A stretch of 64,000 bases of DNA from Rhodamnia argentea (GCF_020921035.1 NC_063155.1:15271311-15335310); one strand, 5' to 3'; counted from the first letter of the stretch, positions 1 to 12,495 are shown. Program-made: numbers and translations. Notes: generated by a model from the letters alone, not told the origin.

Positions 1-514
1 ACGAGAGCACGCCGCATATTGCCGCCGGCTCTTGTAAATCCACCGGAGGACTGCCCATTTTGTATGATATGCAATTTTTTTTCTTGTATGATACGTATTC
101 ACTGGACGGTCCTCCTGCGAATTTGCATTGGTTTTTTGATAAGATTGCTGTTCTTGTGATAATTTGTGTTCTTTTTTTTTTGCTCCTCTCTGGTGAGTCT
201 CTTCAATCTCTAACTAGTCCAAGTCGATTGCTAAGGTCCATAGTGCAATCAAATTAGTTCTTATTTCCCATGTTGGACTCTCAGGGCTATATTTCCCGCG
301 TGGTTCTGATTTTAATAGGAACACCACCTTGTAAAAATATTATGTCGTGTTCAAATGGCCAAATGGCCAAAAGGATTACATTAAAATTTTCCTTAATTTT
401 GGGATTAAATTGATACAATTAAAATTTTTTTGACTAAATAAGCATTTATTCATGTGGTAAGTTTATAATTGAATGGGTAAGTTTTCCATCTAGCTTCATT
501 GCAAAATCAGGATT
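1..514. other. Left-edge non-coding sequence
   Basis: I recognise no gene here. An open frame runs through the first 250 bases, but it has no ATG near its start, passes through T-rich sequence and resembles no family I know. It could be intron or the tail of a gene that begins outside the window. Confidence 0.4.
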
Positions 515-930
515 AGTGCATTAAAAGTTCTAAAACTTGTCATGTAAGTACAAATGAGTCTTAAAACTTTCAAAAAGTTCAATCAAGTCGTAAAACTTGT
601 CATGAAAGTGCATTCGAGTCGTAAAACTTTCAAAAAGTGCAATGAAGTCCTAAAACTTTCAAAAAGTACAATGAAGTCCTAAAATTATTACACAAACAAA
701 GTCCTAAAACTAGTCATGAAAGTGAAGTCAAGTTTTAAAATTTTCAAAGAGTACAACCAATGAAAGGACTTGATTGAACTAATATAATAAATTTTAGGAT
801 TTGATTAAACTTTTTGAAATTTTTAGAACTTGAATGCACTTTTATGACATTTTAGGATTGATTATACTTTTTGAAACTTTTAGAATTCAAATACAATTTC
901 GTGCTAAATTTTAAAACTTTCAATACACTT
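515..930. repeat. Foldback repeat A with phrase-like arms
   Basis: The left arm repeats a phrase of about 40 bases containing 'gtcctaaaactttcaaaaag' and 'cttgtcatgaaagtgca' at least five times. From about 780 the same phrases appear as reverse complements ('ctttttgaaacttttag', 'tgcacttttatgaca'). The whole can fold into one long imperfect hairpin and has no coding capacity. I read it as a non-autonomous, MITE-like element; its superfamily is unknown because I could not fix a target-site duplication. Confidence 0.6.
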
Positions 931-983
931 TTCCCTCGGCACTCCACTAACATTATTCACTTTGTATCTACTTTTTGTGACAG

Positions 984-1051
984 GAGGTACATATGGTTCA
1001 GTTGCAGATCTGAAAGATACTCTTTTATGGAACTACGCCATTTTCCTATGA
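984..1051 (+). other. Possible terminal exon of an upstream gene
   Basis: A good acceptor ('ttttgtgacag', ending at 983) is followed by an open frame of 21 codons, reading GTYGSVADLKDTLLWNYAIF then L, and a TGA at 1049-1051. The peptide looks protein-like. I could not join it in frame to any exon in bases 1-514 and I do not recognise the protein. It may be the last exon of a plus-strand gene starting left of the window, or chance. Confidence 0.2.
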
Positions 1052-1793
1052 ATAATTAAGTTGCTTGCAAGGAATGTAATAAATGTTTACAAAAAAGACA
1101 TCCGGTGAATCAAAATGTTCCTGGTATGCTAGACAAAATTCAGAAGCACAGTATCACGACCATAAAAGAGGAACTCATTTACTAGTAGGACCATGGCAAA
1201 GTCATCTCAGACAATGCATCTGAAAACTGCAACCGAACATACGTCTTGGTCACAAGACTTCATTTGTTGATAGACAAATACCCAAAACTTCTAATTAGCT
1301 TAATGCGCTCCCTTCTTTGATCCGCTGACCGCAATTTTAACGGAAATGGTGTTTGGAAGAACAAAAGATGAAAAATAAAAGAATTCGCCAATGTTAAACG
1401 GAAAAGAATGAGATGTGACGTTTCAATCGGTTGCACAGCATTCCTATTAAAATTGAAACCAAACAGCGTCCAGCACAACATTCCTATCAAAATTGAAACC
1501 AAACCCCGTCCAACGCAACCGTGATCCAATACTAGTAGAATCTGTAGAACCGAACATCGATTGGACAAAAGCACAAATTAGAACTGTGGGCATGTGGGCT
1601 CAGAAACAGTTACTCTTAGCTGAGAAAAGCCTATAACTCTGTAACCATGTACACTGTCCCAATCCCTTCAAAACTCAGGTCCTTGCTATCACTGCTTCAA
1701 AATTGAAAAATGAAAGGTCTGTGGGCAAAGAAACAAATGGAAAAAGCAAAAAATCAGTGAGCCTTGTAGAAAAAAGAAGTTCCATGGAATTTC
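1052..1793. other. Spacer and probable helicase 3' UTR
   Basis: No coding signal. The part nearest 1794 should be the 3' untranslated region of the minus-strand helicase. A direct repeat is visible: 'ttcctattaaaattgaaacc' at 1441-1460 recurs nearly unchanged at 1481-1500. Confidence 0.5.
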
Positions 1794-4700
1794 TCATGCT
1801 ATCTCATCTTTTGGTTTGGTAGAAATCGATTCTCTTTTCGGCCTGTGCTTCTTCCACTTCGTTTTGGTCAAGGCCATAATCCAAGAAGGTACCTCGCAAC
1901 CTGAAGCTGTCATGACATTTGCTATGTTCCGCAAATATGGAATGTCATCTTCAGTGTAAAAGGTAATGGCTTCTCCACTCCTTCCTGCCCTGCCCGACCG
2001 ACCTATTTCAAACACCAACAGGAGAAAAAACAAATAGATAAAATAGGTCACTGCGCCTGTGATATGTCTTAACACCAGTCATGTCTTATAGAATTACAAC
2101 TAGCTCCCCCATATAAAGTAAATAGTGAAGCAAAGCAAAAAGTATGGACACAACAAAATCAGATACAGCTGGTCGATCTAATAGATTGCCCCTAATGAAT
2201 CATTTAACATTTGACCAAAAAAAAAATCACTTAATAGGTTTGTCTTTGGAATAGAAATAAACATGCCTGGATCATTTTGTATCTGATTGTGCCAAATGCA
2301 CTAAATTTTATGATGGAATTGATTAGAAGTATGTAGGTTTATAGCCGCCATGATTTCATGTACTAATCACTGCTTGATACGGTATTTTAAGGGAAAATGC
2401 CAAAAAACATCCTCTACTTTTAAACCTTTGTAGCTTTTTTTTTTTTTGTCCAAAACCTTAGTAGCTTGTGCACTCTTTTTTAGTATAAACTAACTAGAGC
2501 TAAAATGACTTACACTTCCTTAGAAGAAACAACCCAAAGAAAACCCTTAACCCCCAAATCATCCACAGTCCTAGATATCAAAACCCTAATCAAAGTACTC
2601 ACCACCACCATCCGCCACTGGTGGCCTTCAACCCACCACCTCTGACCACTTTACAGGTGACATTGCCAACGTCTTAGCACTCTCATGGTGGAAGGTCAAG
2701 GTCATCATGGTCATTGCAACCCTAGATTGAGGTCACAGTGCCATGGGTGACCTCAATGTGAGGTTGTGGTGGCGCAAAACAGCCTTGGTGAGGTAGTTCA
2801 ATACATTCCCAACCTTGACATGACAGAGACAGACAGACGACAAACATAAAGGGAGGAATATTTCTTGGACCATCCCCTGCGATGGAGTCCGTCACACATG
2901 ATTTCTTGAGTATTGTGTCATAGTAGTAAGGGGCCATGTGTCAACTTCTCACAAAGCTACAGAGAACGCATCAAAATATCTACACAAAATTTAGATAGAG
3001 ACTTTCCAAGTAGACATGCAACATGCTCCTATGGCACCTGTCAATAGTACAAAGTAGATGCAATAGAAGAAGCATACCTATCCTGTGAATATACGCTGCT
3101 GCAGAATCAGGAAAATCATAATTGATGACGCAATTGACGCCTTTGAAATCCATACCCCTTGCAATAACATCTGTGGCAATTAATACCCAAGTTTTTCCAG
3201 CTCTGAAATCATCGACAGCATTTTCCCTCTGCATCCCAGGGATAAAATAAATTAAAACTAAAACAGACCAAAATTTCTGAAAAAACTTTGCAAGAAGATG
3301 CAAAAACATCAGATCCAATGCCTGGAGAGTTAGTAGTAACATATGAGATAAATTTGCCCATTACGATATTCAGTTTATACACTAGCACTTTTGCAACTGC
3401 CAAAGGAATTTGACACAGATAGTGCAGAAATGTTTCAATTGACAGGTAATCTGCCACATCTCATCGTCGCGATCATACGCAAAAGTTGGAGTCTGATAAA
3501 CTGGCAAGAATGATTTACCAATACTAAATTCCCCTTGCTTAAGATACCAGAGTCGCGACACAGAATTTGTGACTCTCAAAGTTGGAGTCTGATAAACTGG
3601 CAACTATGATCTACCCATACTAAATTCCCCTTGCTTAAGATATGAGGGAACAAGTGAACAATAGAGACACATAAATAGTGGAATAAACATCAATAAAAGA
3701 GAAGATGGAATAAAATTACCTGTACTTGGGATAGATCAGAATGGATAACACTTGCTCGAATGTTGTCCAATGCTAGCTCCCCATAGAGTTCTTTAGCCCT
3801 CTCCTTACTTTGAACAAAGATGAGAACAGGTGGATTCAAACTCTGCAAACGCATATAACATCCACAAAAACCCAATACATCAAACAAAGAATCATTGAGA
3901 AGTATAGTGATAAATTTCAAAAAAATAACCAGGCTAAACAAACAAGAGAATCACATTTTCAATTTAGCTCCTCAATTATTTCTTTTCTCTGATCCCATTA
4001 TGACCCACATTTGACTGACTTGTTCCCACCACCAAAAGCCCAAGAAGAAAAAAAGAAAGAAAACCAACAAATAGTTGATTCTGATGATTACCCGCTTTAG
4101 ACCTAGCATCAATCTGCAAGATGATCGAGGGGAATCTAATATCTCTCATATTGCATATCAGTTTCCTAGAATCACGCTAAGGAGGATGCTTTTAAGGTAC
4201 CATTTCCCCCATCAAGCATCATAAAATATGGTGAAAGAAAACTTTGCTCCTTCTCCACAACAGAAATGAGATGCACCTGATTTTTAGCACTAGCTTACAT
4301 GCTTGATCACTAATTTATCAACAAACTTTTTATCATATATCATTCAAATAACACCTACCTCAGCAAAACTCTGACGCAGTGCAAGAAGCTTCCCTTCTTC
4401 ACTCCCAGCAAAGACCAACTTTTGTTTAATCGATTCAGAAGCCGTATTCCTGTACACAACATATTGGAACATGTCAAAAGACGGGAATGTCATGCACTTC
4501 CAACTCCCCGAAAAAGCATCTCCTACTTACTTCCTACCAACAATAACTCGAATGGCATCGTGCATAATCGTTCTGGCGAGCTCTTCCACATAATCAGGTA
4601 AGGTAGCACTGAATAGAGACCGTACAATTGAAGGATTGGAGCATGCCTTGACCACAAAATCAATCTGCTTTACTAGACCAAGTTCGAAGAGCTTATCAGA

Positions 4701-7324
4701 TTCATCTAAGACAAGATACTCAACCCTGTAATAACATCCACACTCAGATGTAAGTATCGACAACATTATTGGAGTATGTATAAGGAAATTAGGATAATCA
4801 AAAAGACAAAGACCTGGAGCTGGCCTTAGTAAAACATAAAACTAGAGCATTCAATTCAATGTATGGTAAATTTCTCTCGAAACAAATCGGTGATAGTCAC
4901 AATTTGAACATGTTATCCCCATTTGTTTGCCAGTTCGTTGATTCAGAATTTTCAAAATCATGCAAGAAGTTCTTGACTCACATATCAATAAGCAAAACTT
5001 ACTTTAGAGTGGCATTATTCTTCCATTTGTATTTTGTCAGTCATTACATGACAATGCAAAGGTATGGTATTTGGTACCCTAACTTAATTATAACAGTGTA
5101 GTCATAAGAGATGACTATGAACTTGGCTTGAGTCCAAAACTTTCCTGCCTAAATTGTAAAAGACTTCTCTTTCAAGAATTAAACCCCATCCCATCGATAT
5201 CTGACACCAATCTCTACCAAACTATATCCACAGAGTAGAAAAGGCACTCAATTTGACACTGTTTCCTCAATACACACTCTAAATGGCTTCAAAAAAGATT
5301 ATTGCAGACTCTTAAATTCCTCCATATATGCTCGACAAAGAGAAGAAAATTGAATGTTCAGCTACTTTGACAGAAGTAAATGTACACACCATTCATGCTC
5401 CCATAGAAAAATTGTCGTATACATATGCGAAACTTTTGATATATGGTCATCATATAAAAATATTTTATTTAGCTGCAAATATATTTTTTCTTATGGAGTT
5501 TAGCAACAAAAATACATCATGTTTGGTGTCTTTGACAAATTGGAAAGTTGCACATAACAGATATGTTTCCGGCAGTGCGTACCTGCTCAGGTTCATTTTT
5601 CTATTCTTGATGGCCAGCCGTAAGCGAAGGGGAGTGGATATGAGTATATCACACCGGAGTTTGGATAAATCAGGATTTGTCACAAGTGCTTTAGTCATCA
5701 ATTTAATGCGAAATTTATTTCCTCTAGCCAATTTCCTGCACTCCCTTGTTGTCTGAGCAGCTAACTCCTTCGTAGGACAAAGGATAACGGCACGAATTCC
5801 TTCCTTGGATGCATGCTAAGCATAAAACTTCAACTTCAATATTTTATCTGAAAAACAAAAGAATATGATGTAGAGGGAATGACATACTACCTTCAGCTTC
5901 ATAAGCATGGGACACACAAAAGCCAGAGTTTTCCCAGAACCAGTGGGCGCACAAGCAAAACACTCCCGACCCTGGCAACAACCATATGATGTGCAAAATC
6001 AAACGGCACTTTCAGGATAGGAACCAGTGGCCTTCAGACATCATTCCAATGAACATGATGAAGAAGAAGAAGAAGAAGAGAGACGTGGATCTGAAAACAA
6101 TGCCATGACATACAGATAGTAGAACTGGAATAGCCTGCCTCTGAATAGGAGTTGGCTCCTTAAATCCAAGCTCTGCTATGTTCCGTAATAAATAAGATTT
6201 GCATTTAAACCTAATGAAAGCATCCAATTATCAGTAAGGAGTACCGCAATCCAAGTCACTTGATCACACAACTAATAACCTGAAATAAATCTGAAAAACG
6301 AGCGATAGGGAGAATTGCCATTCCATATGTGTTTCTTTAAAAGTGTTACAGAATACTTCTCATAATTGTTAATGTAATGTCAAGAATATACTGAGAGTGC
6401 AGGAACAGAAAAGAATAAAAAGAGTGAAAATGATGCAGTTTAACCCATCAGAACCGAAGAACCCCACCACAAATCAGAACGTCCCGCTTAACTATTTGCA
6501 TGGCTACTGATAGAGAATTGGTTGATCTAATCATAAACTTCATAAAGATGCATCAGGACAATATTCAAAATGCAAACACCAAGAAGAGAAACATGCTGCA
6601 ACGTACCTAGTTCTTAATTCTGCAAAATCCTGAAGGGGTGAAGGGACATTACTCCCGGAAACGTGTACATTATGCTTCTTTCGCAGAATTGCGTCACGCT
6701 TGAATCAGAAAACAGAATCCAAGTGTCAAATTGAAGGCATAACTCAAAGGGAAAAAGTCATGAAAAGGAAAAACAAATGAAACTTCACAACATCAGTATA
6801 AGGATTAAACCTCCATTTGTCTATACATCTCTTTCCTTCCCTTCAAATGCCCATCTTCATCTGTCTCTTTCAGTTCAACTACACTAGTAGGAGCCGATTT
6901 AGAACTCTTGAAGACACTGAAACCCTCCACCGTGCCTGTCAAAGCAAAGACGAGGTAAAGCTTGAGCAAATCGCATGGCTCCATAAACAGCACCTAGCAA
7001 GACATGCCCAAGCCCGAAGCAACTCAACAAACCAAACAAGTACCTGAAGCACTCACCGCCTTCCTCTTCCTCTTCTTCGCGGGCACCGTCGCTTCTTCAC
7101 GCTCGACCGCGCTGGTCTCCAGCAAGCTCGAGTTTTCGACGAGATCAATTCTTTCCTTATTATCCTAAACCAAAGGAACGAATTAGCAATCGACCCTTCG
7201 TGAGGAAAGCAGAAAGAGACGAACTTGGAGGAGAATGTTTTACTCGGAATCTGGCGAAATCACCGGCGAACTTCTTCCTGTTGAAATGGATTCCGGCGAA
7301 CAAGAACAACGGGTCTCTTTCCAT
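1794..7324 (-). CDS. RH57: DEAD-box ATP-dependent RNA helicase 57 (Rok1/DDX52 type)
   Basis: ATP-dependent RNA helicase of the family that includes yeast Rok1, which acts in the nucleolus in small-subunit rRNA processing. I traced 12 exons in phase: 7324-7244, 7164-7044, 6935-6811, 6698-6607, 6210-6114, 5971-5891, 5815-5583, 4725-4531, 4449-4359, 3842-3720, 3228-3078 and 2002-1794, giving 532 residues; the Arabidopsis protein is about 540. Visible motifs: Lys/Arg-rich nuclear signal near residue 60, Q motif [11 protein letters not shown], Walker A APTGSGKT (180-187), PTKELAAQT (213-221), motif II DESD in place of DEAD (284-287), SAT (316-318), [11 protein letters not shown] (431-441) and [11 protein letters not shown] (461-471). 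DESD and the TPLR form of motif Ib are family traits and not damage. The basic tail (KWKKHRPKR) also matches. All introns are GT-AG. The first two introns are short (79 and 108 bases) and the one between exons 7 and 8 is the longest. Confidence 0.95.
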
Positions 7325-9080
7325 GACCGAAAGAGAGAACTCTGATGGCTCGAGCCGCTGAATGGAATCGGACTCAAGAGAGCTCGATGAAGATGAAGAA
7401 AGCAGAGCTGCTTCGTCTCGACTGAAGAAGAAGAAGAAGAAGAAGAACAGAGGAGGAAGCAAACGACAGGCCGTTTTAAAACCAACTAGGGTTTAGGGCA
7501 ATTTGATTTTAGTTTCTAATAGCTGCTTGATCCCGCAATTAAGAATTAAAATATTTATTGTTGAAATATGTAATGTCCCGAATATATATATATATATGTA
7601 TATATTTTGGGATGAATTTATTAAGTTTTATATTCGCCTCTTTTGATATTTAAAACAAATACCATGATCTTCCTTTATATTTTTTAGGAAAAAAAGTCAC
7701 AAAAAAACACTTAAACTATGCCAATTATAGCATATTTATTCTAAACTTTTTTGTGACGTCAAAAACTCTAAATGATACTCGTTTACCTTAAACTTTTTCT
7801 TTTGAATTTATTCTAAACTTTTTTTGTGACACGTTTACCTTAAATTTTTTCTTATGAATAAAAAATTGAAAACTTGTACTTATCTAACACATTTACCCTC
7901 CGTCGAGGTTTCCTCAAATGAATTTTCAACTAAAATAACATCGATTATATTTCACTTAGCCACGTCGCACCATTTGTCTTTCGGTGTTCATGTAGATAGA
8001 TTTTTAATGGTCCTCATTGACAAGGTTTTCACAGAAACATGTACAAGTTTAGGAATTTTATGTGTTACGAAAAAAGTTTAGGGTAAATGTATTGTAGTGT
8101 GCATAGTTTAGAATTTTTGTGGCTTTTGCCCAATTTCTTAACATGAGCTGGAATTGAAAGTGTAAATGACATTTTATGCATAACTATGTTATGGGATAGA
8201 GACTACTTTTTTCAAGAATATATGAAATGAGATTTGTATCGCCTTAATCTATCGATTTAGTTCGAAGGACAGTTCAATTTGGCACCGAGGTACGCATGTG
8301 TACATTATGGTTAGGGCAATTAGACTATAAGGAACACATAAAACCTATGGATCTCGATGACTAGTCTCCGTTACGTACACTTTTGATGCATCTCTCAATT
8401 ATGGATTGTAGACTTTGAGGTATTAAATTGCGCAGCGAAGACATTAATTTTCTAATCTTCTTAATTTTGGCATGTGTAATTGGGCTTGCCGAAAAATAAT
8501 AGCATGTTAATATCTAGGAATTAAAAGTCTTGTAATTACTTTTCAAAGGGATCAATTGGGTTTAATGTTTTGTGACGTTTCTATATTGCTATTTCAAATC
8601 GATCACATGATCGGGAAAGTTGGACCCTTTTCGATATTCGGCGTCATCCCATCGGGTCGTGACCTTCCCCTCAGAGGCTGAAACACCACAACCCCACCCA
8701 CCCCAAAAAAAAAAAAAAAAAAAAACCATCTCCCTATTGAGGGTCAATTTTTTAATATTAAAAATGAATAATTTAAAAAATATTTTTATAATAATGACCG
8801 CTTTTATAATTAAATAATAATTTTTTTAACAATAATTTATATTTAAATGTTATAATGAATGATGAAAATATTTTTCGTTTGTACGTTTTTATGAGTGATA
8901 TGGCAATCAAATTTTTAAATAATATTTTTTTCTCAAATTAAACGGGGGTTTAATTTTATCCTTTTTTTTAATTCCACGTCGACATTCTCAAACAAAATTC
9001 CCTCGCATCGCTGTGAACTTTCTAGAGCCAACCCCCTCTCTCTCTTTCTTTCTCTCAGCTGAAGCAGCAAGTGCCCGTCA
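7325..9080. other. Spacer between divergent helicase and PPR genes
   Basis: These two genes are transcribed away from each other, so both promoters lie here. A GAA/CTT-rich stretch (7425-7450) sits in the probable helicase leader and a TA-rich run at 7586-7612 about 265 bases upstream of its ATG. The middle holds a foldback element and the right part is AT-rich with an A-run at 8705-8725. A CT-rich leader (9032-9057) precedes the PPR start codon. No gene seen. Confidence 0.5.
7690..8135. repeat. Foldback repeat B with phrase-like arms
   Basis: The left arm reads 'gtcacaaaaaaacacttaaa' with repeats of 'tttattctaaacttttttgt'. The right arm carries the complements ('aaaaaagtttagggtaaatg', 'catagtttagaatttttgtgg'). 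Same architecture as the other foldback elements in the window but different phrases. No open frame of interest. Confidence 0.55.
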
Positions 9081-10347
9081 ATGGCGGCCGCCGCCGTCTC
9101 TCGCTCTCTTGCCTCCTCCTTCACTCTCTCTTTCCACAAGCATCTCTCACGTTTCTCTCGTCTCATGAACTCACCCCATCCCAATCTTTGCCCTTCCACA
9201 ACCATCACCAGAACGGCCGTGCTCACACCTTCGGCTGCCACCATCCATCCCAGGCACACGAGCTCGGCTCCCTCGCGGCCGTTCGCCACCAGCTCCGACG
9301 ACGCCCACAAGCCCCGCGCCCTCAGAAACCCCAAGCTAGTCAACTTCTCTCTCTCCGACTCCGAAGGCGAAGAAGCCGAGGGCAACGGCGACGGCGGCGG
9401 CGACGCCACCACTTCGACCCCCGACGGCAATGCGAACCTCCCGCCGCCCTACGACCCGTTCAGCAAGAAGCCGGTGGTGGAAGAGCCCGAGGATCCCAAG
9501 AACTTGCAGGAGATCTTCCACAAGATGCGGGCCGAGGGACTCACCGACTATGCGGTCAAGATGTTCGACGCTTTGTCCAAGGACGGTCGCACCCACGAGG
9601 CGCTCGAGCTCTTCGGCCAGATCAAGGACAAGGGCCACATGCCCGACGTCGTCGCCCACACCGCCGTCATTGAGGCATACTGCAATGCAGGTGCGGAACC
9701 CAATGCACTTGCTTGACTCAGCTCGAAAAGTTGCTAAACTTGATATGATCAAGCTTCGCTTGATAATCCAATGGAAGTATGAGCTTGGTTTGCGTAAGCT
9801 ATCGAGCAGATGAAACGAATAGGCTTTAATGCTCAAATTATGTAGGATGGAGTCCAAACTGGACTAGATTTTGATACTCGAATAGCTCAAACTTGATAAC
9901 AGCAGGTCAAGCTCAAGTAGCTTGTGTGAATAAGTTGAGTCCTTTACCCTGTGGTCCAGTCGTGAGTCTAAATCATATGTACCCATATCAGGTGGACAGA
10001 GCAAAGAGGCGCTCAAGGTATTCATGCGGATGCTGGCTTCTGGGGTCGCGCCCAATGCGTACACCTACGCGGTCCTCGTGAAGGGACTCGCGGGCGACGG
10101 GAGGTTGGCGGATGCGAAGAAGTATGTCATGGAGATGATGAGCAAAGGGATGATGCCCGCCGCTGCAACTTACGCTGCGGTGTTCGAGGCATTTGCAAAG
10201 GACCAGAAAGAGGAAGAAGCGAGGGAGCTTCTGGAGGCGATGAAGGGTAAAGGGTTTGTCCCTGATGAGATGGGTGTTGGAGAAGTGATTGCTAGCAAAA
10301 GAGGTCCTGTTTTCAAGAGTGTCATGAGCATTCTCTTTGGGAAGTAG
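9081..10347 (+). CDS. P-class pentatricopeptide repeat protein (At4g38150-like)
   Basis: A small organellar RNA-binding protein by family. Two exons: 9081-9690 and 9992-10347, joined in frame through donor 'gcag|gtgcgg' and acceptor 'atatcag|gtgg', giving 321 residues. Residues 1 to about 75 are rich in Ser, Arg and Ala with few acids, like a mitochondrial or plastid transit peptide. An acidic Gly-rich linker follows, then about four 35-residue PPR motifs, for example EALELFGQIKDKGHMPD and EALKVFMRMLASGVAPNAYT. The 301-base intron falls inside a repeat. No DYW or E domain. The first ATG after a CT-rich leader was chosen. Similarity to Arabidopsis At4g38150 is from memory. Reading straight through the intron meets a stop at about 9716, so splicing is needed for a full protein. 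Confidence 0.85.
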
Positions 10348-11065
10348 AGACAGTGCTTGTGTGCTGATGAGAATGACAAAAATTTTGGACTTTCTGAGTT
10401 TTGGGTGGGGATTCTTGGCATGTTTGCATGCCACTCCTGTAATGTATCTTTGTCGTCCATGGATGAAGAAAAGCCGCCCCCATTGAAGGTTAACCTCCTT
10501 GAAGTTCTTGCTGGTCAAGGGCTTGTTTAGTGGTTTCCTTGCATATTCCTAGGTAATAGGTAGACCATGAACCACTAGTCCAGCGCTTGTGTGGTGCCCG
10601 GGTGTGATCCCGGGCCTCGGCCCCGTCCCTGTCCTCGATTCCCTTGCCGTCGGGCCGGATGCTTGGCAGTAAATTTTGTCGATGGAATCAAAGGATGATA
10701 GAGACGCGATTGCTAGCAAAAGAGGTCCTGTTTTCAGGAGTGTCAAGAGCTTGGGGAAGTAGAGATTGGGCTTGTGTGCTGATGAGAAAGAAAAAATTTG
10801 GACTTTCTGAGTTTTTGGGTGGGGGATTCTTGGCTTGTTGGCATGTCCCTCCTGTGATGTATCTTTGTCATTTCTTTAAGTTCTTGCTGGGGCTTGCTTT
10901 GTGGTTTCCTTGCATATTCCTAGGTAATAGGTAGACCTTGAACCATTGGTCCAGCGCTTGTGCCATGCCCGGGTGTGATCCCGGACCTCGGCCCCTTACC
11001 TGCCCTCAATTCCCTTGCCGTCGGGCTGGGTGTTTGGCGGTAAATTTTGTCGATCGAATCAAAGG
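10287..11065 (+). repeat. Tandem duplication of the PPR gene 3' end
   Basis: Copy A (10287-10693) covers the last 20 codons and the downstream region. Copy B (10708-11065) repeats it at an offset of about 421 bases. Shared stretches include 'gattgctagcaaaagaggtc', 'tttgcatattcctaggtaat'-like sequence and 'taaattttgtcgat'. Copy B keeps a shortened reading frame for the C-terminus (IASKRGPVF) and its stop, but has no upstream exon. Each copy carries a GC-rich block around 'cccgggtgtgatcccggacc'. Confidence 0.85.
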
Positions 11066-11524
11066 AAAAGGTGCAAGAATCTTTGTCTACGTGGGATCTG
11101 ATGACCGAACTGCGCAAAAACAATCTGGATCGTGCTGAAATCTTACCTAAATGTGATCTAATTGCAGGTTCCTTTGCAACAGCTGGAAATCATAGGGGTA
11201 CAAGTTTGAGACAATAGACCCAAAAAAGGTTTAATTTACGACATCAGGCGTGTCTGATTTAGTTTTGGCCCTTTTGGATTAGAATGACGTGCCAAGGAAA
11301 GCATTTCCTTGTGCCTGCATCCTGGCTTTTTCTGTTTAGCTTTAGATTTCCTTTCAAGTAAAGTAAGATGAAAACGAGGTCAAAGTAATTTAATTCTCAC
11401 ATTTTTTTCTAAACAAAATTGCAAAATATGAGAATCAATGGCCGAATACCCTCGTCAAACTGCAAATATGCCAAAATTAAGGCTTTCTTCGTGGAGAGTA
11501 ATGATTCGGAAAATATTTTCTTAA

Positions 11525-11955
11525 AACTGTTAATATCACGAAAAATCTTAAGTTGATTTTTTTTCTCTTTCTCTTTAAGCTGATTTACTAGGGATAAATT
11601 TACTCCAAATTGACTCAACAAATTTATCCTCAATTAATTTTCATTAGATTTTACCATCAATTTGCTAATTAGATGGCCCATGGCGATTAATAAGTGTATC
11701 AATTTGAGTTTTTATCCTCGTTTGTCACATGTGTACCGATTTGGGGTTCTTAGTAGCATAAACTCAATTTAGCGGTAACAAATTCCAAGTATATTTTCAC
11801 GGGTACATCGGTTTTGAGTTTTTTATGGTAAAAAAATTAGCTTGGAGTAAATTTGTCACAAGTATTCTAATTTGAAGTTTTTTGTGGTAAAAAAACTAGT
11901 TTAGCGTAAATTTATCAATGTGTACCGATTTAAGTTTTCCGTTGTATTAACCTTA
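11525..11955. repeat. Foldback repeat C (TTAATA-CACGAAAAA family)
   Basis: The left end has 'gttaatatcacgaaaaatct' and the right end its complement, 'aagttttccgttgtattaac'. Between them lie repeats of 'ttagtttagcgtaaatttatc' type phrases and 'gtgtaccgattt'. Elements D and E further right share ends and phrases, so this is one family with three copies in the window. Confidence 0.6.
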
Positions 11956-12265
11956 TTTAAAAACGATTGCTTATGTCGCTTGAAATAATTCGTCAATAAA
12001 AAATAGTTTTATAGTTGTGCACATTTTCATGAAAGCTAAAAAAAATTCACTAATTCATTTTTGTAAAAGACACAAGCTATCATATTTAGGAAAGTATTTT
12101 CCAAATCATTTATTTGTTACGAAATAGACACACCCTAAGAATAGACATCGATTAATAAAGTAATCAACCGGAAATGTGTAGCGGTATTAGGCCTAATCTT
12201 GTCTAATTGTTGCATCACTTGATATCATCAATTATTCGATAGACGAATGGTAAAATTATACGTAT

Positions 12266-12495
12266 GCCCGTATTTTGAACCCGACTAAAGTCCTTTAACC
12301 GATTCGTTTGAACTTTAGGACAAAAAATTTAAGGGTATTCTCCGAGATGAGGGGAAGACAAATATTTTTTCTTAACTTAAAGAGGTGATAGTGGGGGAGG
12401 TAGACTTCACGTTACTTTCGGATGGGTATATTCGCGCTTAGGGTGAATCATAAGAGCTTCAATTCCTGCGTCGTCGATCTATGCGCACATTGTCT
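12266..12495. repeat. Dispersed repeat, copy 1, upstream of LAZ1-family gene
   Basis: About 230 bases that match 19547-19797 in order: 'cgactaaagtcctttaaccg', 'ggtagacttcacgt', 'tcggatgggt', 'agggtgaatcat', 'gcgtcgtcgatct' and 'gcgcaca'. It ends about 150 bases before the probable transcribed region of the next gene. No open frame. Confidence 0.65.

Noticed and set aside
5328-5756. Plus-strand frame of 142 codons
   Set aside because: It covers helicase exon 7 on the opposite strand and adjacent intron.
8933-9857. Minus-strand frames of 165 and 173 codons and a second plus frame of 200 codons
   Set aside because: They overlap the GC-rich first exon of the PPR gene; only the frame from 9081 gives PPR motifs that continue across the splice.
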